Below are positions 1 through 6,989 of a stretch of 64,000 nucleotides of DNA, one piece after another. Below the pieces are notes generated by a model, which saw nothing but the letters and a program-made list of their open reading frames with translations, did no database searches and had not been told where the DNA came from. Position 1 is the first letter of the stretch. Each line of letters begins with the position of its first letter. This DNA is from Microcoleus sp036704825 (GTDB taxonomy: Bacteria; Cyanobacteriota; Cyanobacteriia; Cyanobacteriales; Microcoleaceae), in NCBI GenBank assembly GCA_036704825.1, contig JAUBSN010000037.1, positions 12,434 to 76,433 of the forward strand, in the 5' to 3' direction. A program made the translations under genes and the position numbers.

Positions 1-213
1 CATAAAATACGATCCACTCCTTTGCTACCATCTCAAGTACCATTAGACACCGTATTTTAGGGAAGCATCACCCGCGTTAAAAGTCAGTTAAATTATCCCA
101 TACAGCCTCAAACAAAAAATATCGGTGACAATAAGTCTAGCAAAAGTAAATTAATTAAAATCCGTAAGTTATACTAGAAAAGTAAGATCGCTCACCAACT
201 AAAAATAACAGTT

Positions 214-1470
214 ATGTCATTGAAAACCAGGCTGGCTACTGCCTCCATCATTACATTAGCAATTTTCGCAGAATTAGCGCCGTCACTGAACATTAACCCC
301 ATCAACCTCGCAAATCCCAATCACTCAAAAGCTGTCGCCATTACACCCCCTAACAATCAGATAAATGTAGACGCCAGACTTGTTGCAGCTAATACCAAAT
401 TTGGTTTTAAATTGTTCAACACCCTCAGCAAACAACAGCCCAATCAAAATATCTTTATTTCCCCTACTTCTATCGCCCTAGCACTGTCAATGGCATACAA
501 CGGAGTTAGCGGAGAAACCAAACAAGAAATGACAAAAGTTCTCGAATTAACGGGAATGACTCCCCAAGAAATCAACGCCGCAAATCAAGGTTTGCAAAAT
601 AGTTTGCAGAAAGTTGACCCCAATGTCCGAGTATCAATTGCCAACTCGCTTTGGGCGCAACAAGGCTTCTCCTTAAAACCAGAATTTCTGCAAATAAATC
701 AACGCTACTACAATGCTACTCTTGCCGAACTCGACTTTATGAATCCGCAAGCTATTAGCATCATTAACGACTGGGTGAGCCAAAAAACTCAAGGAAAAAT
801 TGATACAATAGTCGATCGAATTAGCCCCGATCAACTCTTGTTTTTGATTAACGCTATCTATTTCAAAGGCAACTGGAAAACTCCCTTTGATAAATCTCAA
901 ACTGCGAACAAAACTTTCTCTTTAACCGACGGCAGTTCAAAACAGCATCCGATGATGTCTCAGAAAGGCTTTTATTGGTACTACGACACACACCAATTTC
1001 AAGCAGTCAGTTTACCTTACGGAAAAGAAGGCGCTCTGGCTATGTATATTTTCTTGCCCAATTCCAATAGCAACTTGGCTACTTTCTTGCAGCAATTAAC
1101 ACCAGCAAACTGGGAGAAATGGATGCAAGAATTTAGCGAAAAAAAGGGTGAAATTGAAATACCGCGCTTCAAAATAGAGTATAAAGTTGAACTAAGCAAC
1201 ATACTCATACCTTTGGGAATGGCAGGAATTTTTAATATTTCAAAAGCAGACTTTTCTCCGATGACTGATGACAAAATAGCAGTAGATTCAGTACAACACA
1301 AAACATTTGTCGAAGTAAACGAAGAAGGTACAGAAGCAGCAGCCGTGACTTCCATCGGAACCAGAAGCTCGCCTTTTCAAATGAAAGTAAACCGTCCATT
1401 CTTTTGTGCCATTCAAGACAATACTACAGGAACAATATTATTTATGGGGACTATCGTTGACCCGAAATAA
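214..1470 (+). CDS. Serpin family serine-protease inhibitor, exported
   Basis: 418 residues, the usual length of a serpin plus a signal peptide. Residues 1-30 are a hydrophobic export signal, so the inhibitor probably acts in the periplasm or outside the cell. The N-terminal SPTSIALALSMAYNGVSGET segment and the C-terminal NRPFF...GTILFMGTIVDP segment are serpin signatures. The hinge of the reactive-centre loop is EEGTEAAAVTS (residues 370-380); the small residues at P12-P10 are what an inhibitory serpin needs for loop insertion. Counting from G372 as P15 puts Ser386 at P1, with Arg384 two residues earlier, so the target protease class is not certain. The next gene is on the same strand but looks unrelated. 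Confident in family, unsure of target. Confidence 0.93.
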   Translation: MSLKTRLATASIITLAIFAELAPSLNINPINLANPNHSKAVAITPPNNQINVDARLVAANTKFGFKLFNTLSKQQPNQNIFISPTSIALALSMAYNGVSGETKQEMTKVLELTGMTPQEINAANQGLQNSLQKVDPNVRVSIANSLWAQQGFSLKPEFLQINQRYYNATLAELDFMNPQAISIINDWVSQKTQGKIDTIVDRISPDQLLFLINAIYFKGNWKTPFDKSQTANKTFSLTDGSSKQHPMMSQKGFYWYYDTHQFQAVSLPYGKEGALAMYIFLPNSNSNLATFLQQLTPANWEKWMQEFSEKKGEIEIPRFKIEYKVELSNILIPLGMAGIFNISKADFSPMTDDKIAVDSVQHKTFVEVNEEGTEAAAVTSIGTRSSPFQMKVNRPFFCAIQDNTTGTILFMGTIVDPK

Positions 1471-1601
1471 TATCAAAAGTAGTAGGTGCGTCAGGAAGTG
1501 TGCGATCGACTTTTAATAAAATAATTCTCGCTGGCGCACCCTCACAAGCTAATTATACGGTAAAATATCAGTCTAAAAATAATCATATTTGCGACAAATT
1601 G

Positions 1602-2804
1602 ATGATTAAATTGCACAAATGGCAGCGGATACTGGCTTTAATAGTTGTTTTTGCGATCGCCCTTGCCTCCGCCGCGATATTATCCCCGCGTCTCTTGGCT
1701 CAAACCCGGCCCACCACCCCAACAACCGAATTGCGCGGCGTCTGGCTGACGAACATTGACAGCGACGTTATTTTCTCCCGCAACAACATCATTGACGCTG
1801 TAAATCGACTGGACAAACTTAATTTTAATACCATCTATCCCACGGTTTGGCAAGGAGGCTATACGCTTTATCCGAGTGCTGCAGCCCAACGAGTATTCGG
1901 ACAGTCGATCGATCCCTCGCCCGGATTGAAAGACCGAGACATTCTCCAAGAAATTATAGCACAATCCCGCCAAAAAGGTATAGCAGTAATCCCCTGGTTT
2001 GAGTTTGGTTTCATGGCTCCTGCCGAATCGGAATTAGCCACACTTCACCCCGACTGGCTGGCGCAGCGGCGCGACGGTTCAACTATTTGGAAAGAAGGCA
2101 AGCACGATCGAGTTTGGCTGAATCCCTTTCATCCAGAAGTCCAGCAATTTATCTTAGATTTAATCCTAGAAGTTGTCGATAATTATGATATAGATGGCAT
2201 TCAATTTGACGACCATTTCGGCTTACCAGTAGAATTTGGCTACGAGCCACTAACAGTGTCAATGTATCAGGAACAAATCAAAAGCCCTCCCTCAGACGAC
2301 GCCCGCGAAACCTTCTGGGTGCGCTGGCGCGCTGACAAAATCAACGACTTCGTGGGGCGAGTTTCCCGCGCCATCAAATCCCGCAAAGAAAAATGTATTG
2401 TCAGCTTATCTCCGAACCCTTTTCACTTTGCTTTACCCGCCCACTTGCAGGACTGGTTTACCTGGGAAAGACGCGGCTACATCCAAGAAATTGTGTTGCA
2501 GGTTTATCGCAGTGATATCAAGCGTTTTAGTGCCGAACTGGAACGGGAAGAAGTTAAATTGGCTAAACTTAACATTCCAACTGCGATCGGCATTTTAACA
2601 GGCCTTAAAAATAATTCCGTGCCACTAAAACAAATTCAAGAACAAGTGCAAGAAGTGCGAAAAAGAGATTTCGCGGGCGTGTCTTTCTTTTTCTACGAAA
2701 GTTTGTCGAATTGGGCGAAGGAAACCCCCGAACAGCGCAATTATGCCCTGCAAGAATTCTTTCCCACAAAAATGCAGCGCCCGCCATCCGAACGTCGAAT
2801 TTGA
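1602..2804 (+). CDS. Family 10-like glycosyl hydrolase (GHL10/YngK type), exported
   Basis: An open frame begins at a GTG at 1500, but the ATG at 1602 gives a clean N-terminus: MIKLHKWQR followed by a hydrophobic stretch and a LLAQT cleavage-like site, so I place the start there (400 residues). The mature part opens with ELRGVWLTNIDSDV and continues with the motifs PTVWQGGYTLYPS, VIPWFEFGF and DIDGIQFDDHFGLP, the pattern of the GHL10 (PF02638) TIM-barrel hydrolases. The acidic DDH and the WFEFG motif probably line the active site. The family is linked to cell-wall or polysaccharide glycan cleavage; the substrate cannot be told here. The next gene starts 14 bp downstream, so the two may be cotranscribed. 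Confidence 0.9.
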   Translation: MIKLHKWQRILALIVVFAIALASAAILSPRLLAQTRPTTPTTELRGVWLTNIDSDVIFSRNNIIDAVNRLDKLNFNTIYPTVWQGGYTLYPSAAAQRVFGQSIDPSPGLKDRDILQEIIAQSRQKGIAVIPWFEFGFMAPAESELATLHPDWLAQRRDGSTIWKEGKHDRVWLNPFHPEVQQFILDLILEVVDNYDIDGIQFDDHFGLPVEFGYEPLTVSMYQEQIKSPPSDDARETFWVRWRADKINDFVGRVSRAIKSRKEKCIVSLSPNPFHFALPAHLQDWFTWERRGYIQEIVLQVYRSDIKRFSAELEREEVKLAKLNIPTAIGILTGLKNNSVPLKQIQEQVQEVRKRDFAGVSFFFYESLSNWAKETPEQRNYALQEFFPTKMQRPPSERRI

Positions 2805-2818
2805 AACCTACGGTTAAC

Positions 2819-3496
2819 ATGAGAAAAATCATACAGCGCTTAGGAATTGTCATCTTATCTTTAAGCGCTTTCCTAACAATTGGCTATCTCACTCCCAGAA
2901 AGTGGGGAAATTACTCGCAAGCAGACTGCACAATTTCTCTATATATTTCCAACCAAGGCATTCACACCGAAATCATCGTTCCAGTTAAAAATGAATATTT
3001 TGACTGGAATCAATTTTTGCCGCTAACAGAAATAGGGCGGGATGCCAATTCTGATTATAAATATTTGTCTTTTGGCTGGGGAGATAGAGCTTTTATGTTG
3101 GAAACTCCCACATCAGAAAATATCAACCCAGTTACAGCTTTCAAGGCGCTATTTCTCTTTACTCCGTCTACCGTACACGTTGAAAGTTATCGGGTTCTCC
3201 CCCAAACTATAGAAACCAAATGTGTTAAAATCAACGGCAAAAATTATCTGAAAATGGTTAATTTTATTAAAAATTCATTTCTATTAGACGCAGCAGGTAA
3301 TAAAATGAAAATTAGCTACGGCTACGGTAACAGCGACAGTTTTTATGAAGCAAAAGGCAGTTATTATATTTTAAGAACTTGCAACGACTGGACGGCAGAA
3401 GCTTTGCAAAAAGCTGATGTCAATACTCCTTTATGGTCTACGCTTTCTTCGGCGATTATGTTTCATCTAAATAGCGGTTGCGAATGTCAAAAATAA
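2819..3496 (+). CDS. DUF2459 (TIGR02117) family protein, membrane-anchored
   Basis: The frame is open from 2711 across the end of the previous gene, but the ATG at 2819 gives MRKIIQRLG followed by a hydrophobic segment (residues 8-22), a signal anchor; this yields 225 residues. Recognisable DUF2459 motifs are SNQGIHTEIIVPV, FGWGDRAFMLETPT, STVHVESYRV and the late TCNDWTAEAL. The conserved His, Trp-Gly-Asp and Cys-Asn residues suggest a papain- or NlpC-like hydrolase fold acting outside the membrane, but that is inference and the family has no assigned reaction. It follows the GHL10 gene by 14 bp, which fits a shared envelope role. Confidence 0.82.
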   Translation: MRKIIQRLGIVILSLSAFLTIGYLTPRKWGNYSQADCTISLYISNQGIHTEIIVPVKNEYFDWNQFLPLTEIGRDANSDYKYLSFGWGDRAFMLETPTSENINPVTAFKALFLFTPSTVHVESYRVLPQTIETKCVKINGKNYLKMVNFIKNSFLLDAAGNKMKISYGYGNSDSFYEAKGSYYILRTCNDWTAEALQKADVNTPLWSTLSSAIMFHLNSGCECQK

Positions 3497-3633
3497 ATGA
3501 TATCAGGTAATCGCAATAATATCTTGACTTTAGGTTATAAAATTTATAATGAATGATTATGTATGGGTGGGATTTTTGCCTAAAGTTGCATTCTTTTTTT
3601 TAACTGGTATAATTAGCAATTTGAGGAAAAATT

Positions 3634-4407
3634 ATGAATGTAATTCCAGCGATCGACTTATTGGAGGGAAAATGCGTCAGATTGTATCAGGGAGACTACG
3701 CGAAGTCTCAAACTTTTAACGACAACCCCGTCGAAGTCGCCAGACAGTGGGTAAATGAAGGCGCGACGATGCTGCATTTAGTAGACCTCGACGGCGCCAA
3801 AGCAGGTCATCCAGTCAACCAAGCAGCCATAGAAGCGATCGTCCGCGCAGTAGACGTTCCCTGTCAAGTAGGTGGCGGAATGCGCGATCGCGCTGCTGTT
3901 GCTGCTATCCTCAATTTAGGCGTCCGGCGCGCCATTCTCGGCACTGTCGCCGTCGAAAAACCCCAATTAGTCGGCGAATTGTGCGCCGAATTTCCCGGCA
4001 GAATTCTCGTCGGCATCGATGCCAGAAATGGTAAAGTTGCTACTAGAGGCTGGCTGGAAACTTCGGAAGTTTTAGCAACTGAATTGGCGCAAAAAATGGC
4101 CGAGTTAGGGGCGGCTGAAATTATTTACACCGACATTCACCGCGACGGTACTATGGAAGGGCCGAATTTGGAATCTTTGCGCGAAATTGCTAACGCTATT
4201 TCAATTCCGGTGATTGCTTCCGGCGGCGTCAGTTCGATCGCAGATTTGTTGAGTTTGCTGGCTTTGGAATCAATTGGTGTCAAAAGTGCGATCGTCGGTA
4301 GGGCAATTTATACCGGCGATATATTGCTAAAAGAAGCAATTCAAGCAGTCGGACAAGGGCGGTGGCAGGATGTACCGCCAGATTTGGGTTCTTCGAGTTT
4401 TGCTTGA
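3634..4407 (+). CDS. hisA: Phosphoribosylformimino-5-aminoimidazole carboxamide ribotide isomerase
   Basis: 257 residues, normal for HisA. It catalyses the Amadori rearrangement of ProFAR to PRFAR, the fourth step of histidine synthesis, in the cytoplasm. The (beta/alpha)8 barrel signatures are clear: MNVIPAIDLLEGKCVRLYQG with catalytic Asp8, then VGGGMRD, the second catalytic Asp in GIDARNG, YTDIHRDGTMEGPN and the phosphate-binding ASGGVSS and VGRAIYTG. A GAGG ribosome-binding site sits about 8 nt before the ATG. No other his gene is adjacent, as is usual in cyanobacteria where his genes are scattered. Confidence 0.98.
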   Translation: MNVIPAIDLLEGKCVRLYQGDYAKSQTFNDNPVEVARQWVNEGATMLHLVDLDGAKAGHPVNQAAIEAIVRAVDVPCQVGGGMRDRAAVAAILNLGVRRAILGTVAVEKPQLVGELCAEFPGRILVGIDARNGKVATRGWLETSEVLATELAQKMAELGAAEIIYTDIHRDGTMEGPNLESLREIANAISIPVIASGGVSSIADLLSLLALESIGVKSAIVGRAIYTGDILLKEAIQAVGQGRWQDVPPDLGSSSFA

Positions 4408-4602
4408 TTATCTGAATCCTTTTGCGCGCGTTAACCAAACCGGAACCCTTAAGTTTGTCTGCGTCCGGGATTATCTGGTTTCAACGTCTTTCTTACCAGA
4501 AAGAATTGGTTTAAAGCCCCAAGCCCGACCGGGAGAAATTAAAAGAAGACTATTCATTACTCCAATCCTCGGACTTCCAAGTAGAGGTCGCCCCGCGTGC
4601 GG

Positions 4603-4637
4603 TCAACTATCAACTGTCAACTGTCAACTGTCAACTG
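4603..4637 (+). repeat. Heptanucleotide tandem repeat (STRR), five units of TCAACTG
   Basis: Five consecutive 7-bp units; the first reads TCAACTA and the other four TCAACTG. Short tandemly repeated heptamers of this kind are a known feature of filamentous cyanobacterial genomes and often vary in copy number. It lies between hisA and the antiporter gene, ending 15 bp before the antiporter start, so copy-number change would alter that gene's leader. Confidence 0.9.
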
Positions 4638-4652
4638 AACATCATCGTACCC

Positions 4653-6062
4653 ATGTTTTTGAACCATACAATTACAGCTTTAAGTTCTGGGATGGCATCC
4701 CTAGTTGCCCCCATACCTTTGTTAGCAACAGTCGAGGCAGAAAATTCGCCGATCGTCCTCAGCGGAGTTTTGCTCACTTTGGTAGTGATTTATCTCGCCA
4801 GTAAATTAGGCGCGGAAGCGGCTAGAAACTTCGATTTTCCGCCGGTTTTGGGTGAACTTGTAGCAGGGGTAATTGTTGGCGTATCTGCTTTACACCTAGT
4901 CGTTTTTCCCGAAGCAGGGCTGTCAGCATCCAACTCAGGGATTATGACAGTTCTGCAATCGATTAATCATCTGTCTCCTGCCGCCCTCACCAGTGTGTTT
5001 GAATCGCAGAGTGAAGTCATTTCAGTGCTAGCTGAATTGGGCGTGATTGTTCTGCTGTTTGAAATTGGCTTAGAGTCGGATATCAGACAACTCAAGGAGG
5101 TGGGGGTTCAAGCTGTAGTTGTCGCTTGTGTGGGCGTGGCAGTTCCCTTTGCTGCCGGTACTGCGGGTTTGATGATCGTTTTCCACACGGCGGCGATTCC
5201 GGCGATTTTTGCGGGGGCTGCTTTGACAGCAACCAGCATCGGAATTACCTCCAAAGTTTTGTCGGAATTAGGACAACTCAAATCTAAAGAAGGTCAAATC
5301 ATTGTTGGTGCAGCGGTGATTGATGATGTGCTAGGAATTATTGTCCTGGCTGTTGTCGCCAGTTTAGCGAAAACCGGTGAAATTGATGTTGTTAATGTCA
5401 TCTATTTGATTGTCAGTGCAACTGCGTTTCTGTTGGGTTCTATTCTGTTGGGTGGCATCTTCAACAAAAGCTTCACTGCGGTCGTGGACAAACTCAAAAC
5501 TCGCGGCAATATAGTCATCCCGGCATTTATCTTTGCTTTCTTCATGGCTTTTCTGGGCAACGCAATTCATCTCGAAGCGATTTTGGGTGCGTTTGCCGCT
5601 GGTTTGGTGTTGGATGAAAGCGATGCCCGCAACGAGTTGGATGAACTGGTGAAACCCATCGCGGATTTCCTGGTTCCCATCTTTTTTGTAACCGTGGGAG
5701 CTCGGGCGGATTTGGGGGTTTTGAACCCAACAGTGCCGGATAATCGGGCTGGTCTTTTGATTGCCGTATTTTTGATTGTGGTTGCGATTTTTGGCAAGAT
5801 CGTCACAGGTTGGGCGGTGTTTGGTCTGCCGGGAATCAATCGATTGGCGATCGGAGTGGGGATGATTCCTCGGGGCGAAGTCGGGTTAGTGTTTGCCGGC
5901 ATCGGTTCGGCCAGTGGGGTTTTGGATAAACCGTTAGAAGTCTCGATTATTATCATGGTGATTCTGACGACTTTTTTGGCTCCGCCATTTCTGCGGATTG
6001 CTTTTGGCGATACGGTAGAGCCTCCTGCTACTGGGGAACCTTCTAGCGAGCAAATCGTTTGA
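4653..6062 (+). CDS. Cation:proton antiporter, CPA2/NapA family
   Basis: 469 residues with about 12-13 hydrophobic segments, an integral membrane Na+/H+ or K+/H+ exchanger. The hallmark is the paired-aspartate motif VIDDVLGII in the fifth or sixth membrane helix, preceded by GAALTATSIGITSKVL; the double Asp is typical of electrogenic CPA2 proteins. Other family segments are FPPVLGELVAGVIVG, LLFEIGLESD and GMIPRGEVGLVFAGIG. It ends within the transport domain with only a short tail (PPATGEPSSEQIV), so there is no TrkA-N or Usp regulatory domain. The start is the first ATG after the TCAACTG repeat; an internal Met about 14 codons on is possible. The ion is not predictable. Confidence 0.93.
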   Translation: MFLNHTITALSSGMASLVAPIPLLATVEAENSPIVLSGVLLTLVVIYLASKLGAEAARNFDFPPVLGELVAGVIVGVSALHLVVFPEAGLSASNSGIMTVLQSINHLSPAALTSVFESQSEVISVLAELGVIVLLFEIGLESDIRQLKEVGVQAVVVACVGVAVPFAAGTAGLMIVFHTAAIPAIFAGAALTATSIGITSKVLSELGQLKSKEGQIIVGAAVIDDVLGIIVLAVVASLAKTGEIDVVNVIYLIVSATAFLLGSILLGGIFNKSFTAVVDKLKTRGNIVIPAFIFAFFMAFLGNAIHLEAILGAFAAGLVLDESDARNELDELVKPIADFLVPIFFVTVGARADLGVLNPTVPDNRAGLLIAVFLIVVAIFGKIVTGWAVFGLPGINRLAIGVGMIPRGEVGLVFAGIGSASGVLDKPLEVSIIIMVILTTFLAPPFLRIAFGDTVEPPATGEPSSEQIV

Positions 6063-6147
6063 TTAGCGGGTGATTAGCTGGCGGGCATCTAACAAATAAC
6101 GACACGGCAGTGCCGTTTCCCACTGAAATTAACCTGCAATTTAACTG

Positions 6148-6171
6148 GTTCCCAGGCTCCAGCCTGGGAAC
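6148..6171. repeat. Perfect 11-bp inverted repeat (GTTCCCAGGCT / AGCCTGGGAAC)
   Basis: A near-perfect palindrome with a 2-nt centre in the 200-bp gap between the antiporter and the DUF433 gene. It has no T-run, so it is more likely a dispersed intergenic palindrome than a terminator. A related GC-rich palindrome (ACGGCAGTGCCGT) lies about 50 bp upstream. Confidence 0.75.
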
Positions 6172-6262
6172 TCATATCACTCTTGCTCTGCATCGCTTTA
6201 ACTGGTAACGAGTAAAAGCAGTATAATTAGTATGGGAAATACTCGATCTGGTATTTGCAGCT

Positions 6263-6544
6263 ATGGTTCAAACAACAGAACATCTTTACATTGTCAGAGA
6301 TGAGCAAATTCTCAGCGGTGAGCCGATCGTCAAGGGCACGCGGACATCTGTTAGGGCGATCGTTGAAACTTGGCGTATGGGCATCTCACCTGAAGAAATT
6401 CCCAACGGTCTACCTCACCTAACGCTGGCACAGGTCTTCGATGCGTTGAGCTATTACAGCGACCATCAAGATGAGATTAACACTTATATTGAACGCAACC
6501 GAATTCCTGATGATTTAATTGACCCGTTGGTGCGAGATTTCTGA
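6263..6544 (+). CDS. DUF433 family antitoxin-like protein
   Basis: 93 residues. The DUF433 core is seen in IVKGTRTSVRAIVETW, SPEEIPNGLPHLTLAQVFDAL and ALSYYSDHQDEI, a winged-helix/VapB-like DNA-binding fold. DUF433 proteins are usually encoded just before a DUF5615 PIN-like protein, exactly the arrangement here: the next gene begins within about 20 bp. By family knowledge this is the probable antitoxin and autoregulator. A TATAAT-like box near 6221 may be its promoter. Confidence 0.88.
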   Translation: MVQTTEHLYIVRDEQILSGEPIVKGTRTSVRAIVETWRMGISPEEIPNGLPHLTLAQVFDALSYYSDHQDEINTYIERNRIPDDLIDPLVRDF

Positions 6545-6561
6545 GCAATTTTTTCATTTGT

Positions 6562-6888
6562 TTGTACTTAGATGAGGATGTCAATGTATTGGTCGCAGAT
6601 TTGCTGAAAGCGAGAGGCTTTGATGCTCTAACCGTAAGAAATGCAGGGCAGCTTCAGGCGAGTGATGAGGAACAACTTGCTTTCGCTGTCAGCCAAAGAA
6701 GGACGCTGGTTACGCACAACCGAACCGACTTTGAAAAACTTATACAAGCTTATTTTGATACCTCACGAATGCACTACGGCGTAATTTTGGCTTTTCGTCG
6801 TCCACCCCAAGAAATAGCGCAACGATTATTAGTAATTTTGAATCAAGTAACGGCGGATGAGATGGAAAATCAGGTTCGGTATATCTGA
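6562..6888 (+). CDS. DUF5615 PIN-like protein (probable toxin ribonuclease)
   Basis: 108 residues of the DUF5615/Mut7-C-like PIN superfamily. The N-terminal YLDEDVNVLVADLLKARGFD and the central VTHNRTDFEKL carry the conserved acidic residues expected of the metal-dependent nuclease. It forms a pair with the DUF433 gene just upstream. The start is unclear: there is no in-frame ATG, and the reading frame begins at TTG (6562), with ATT at 6556 or CTG at 6541 (overlapping the previous stop) as alternatives. A rare start codon would keep toxin output low. Nuclease activity is inferred from the family. Confidence 0.85.
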   Translation: MYLDEDVNVLVADLLKARGFDALTVRNAGQLQASDEEQLAFAVSQRRTLVTHNRTDFEKLIQAYFDTSRMHYGVILAFRRPPQEIAQRLLVILNQVTADEMENQVRYI

Positions 6889-6989
6889 TTGCTCAATCTG
6901 TAGCGCGTGCAACGCGATCGTCTCCATTGCTACTCATTCGCCTCCTGGTTCAGACGGGGTGACAACCACTTCAGGGAATGCGATCGCAG

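Noticed and set aside
4370..4804. 144-residue frame between hisA and the antiporter
   Set aside because: Overlaps both real genes and crosses the heptamer repeat; no motif.
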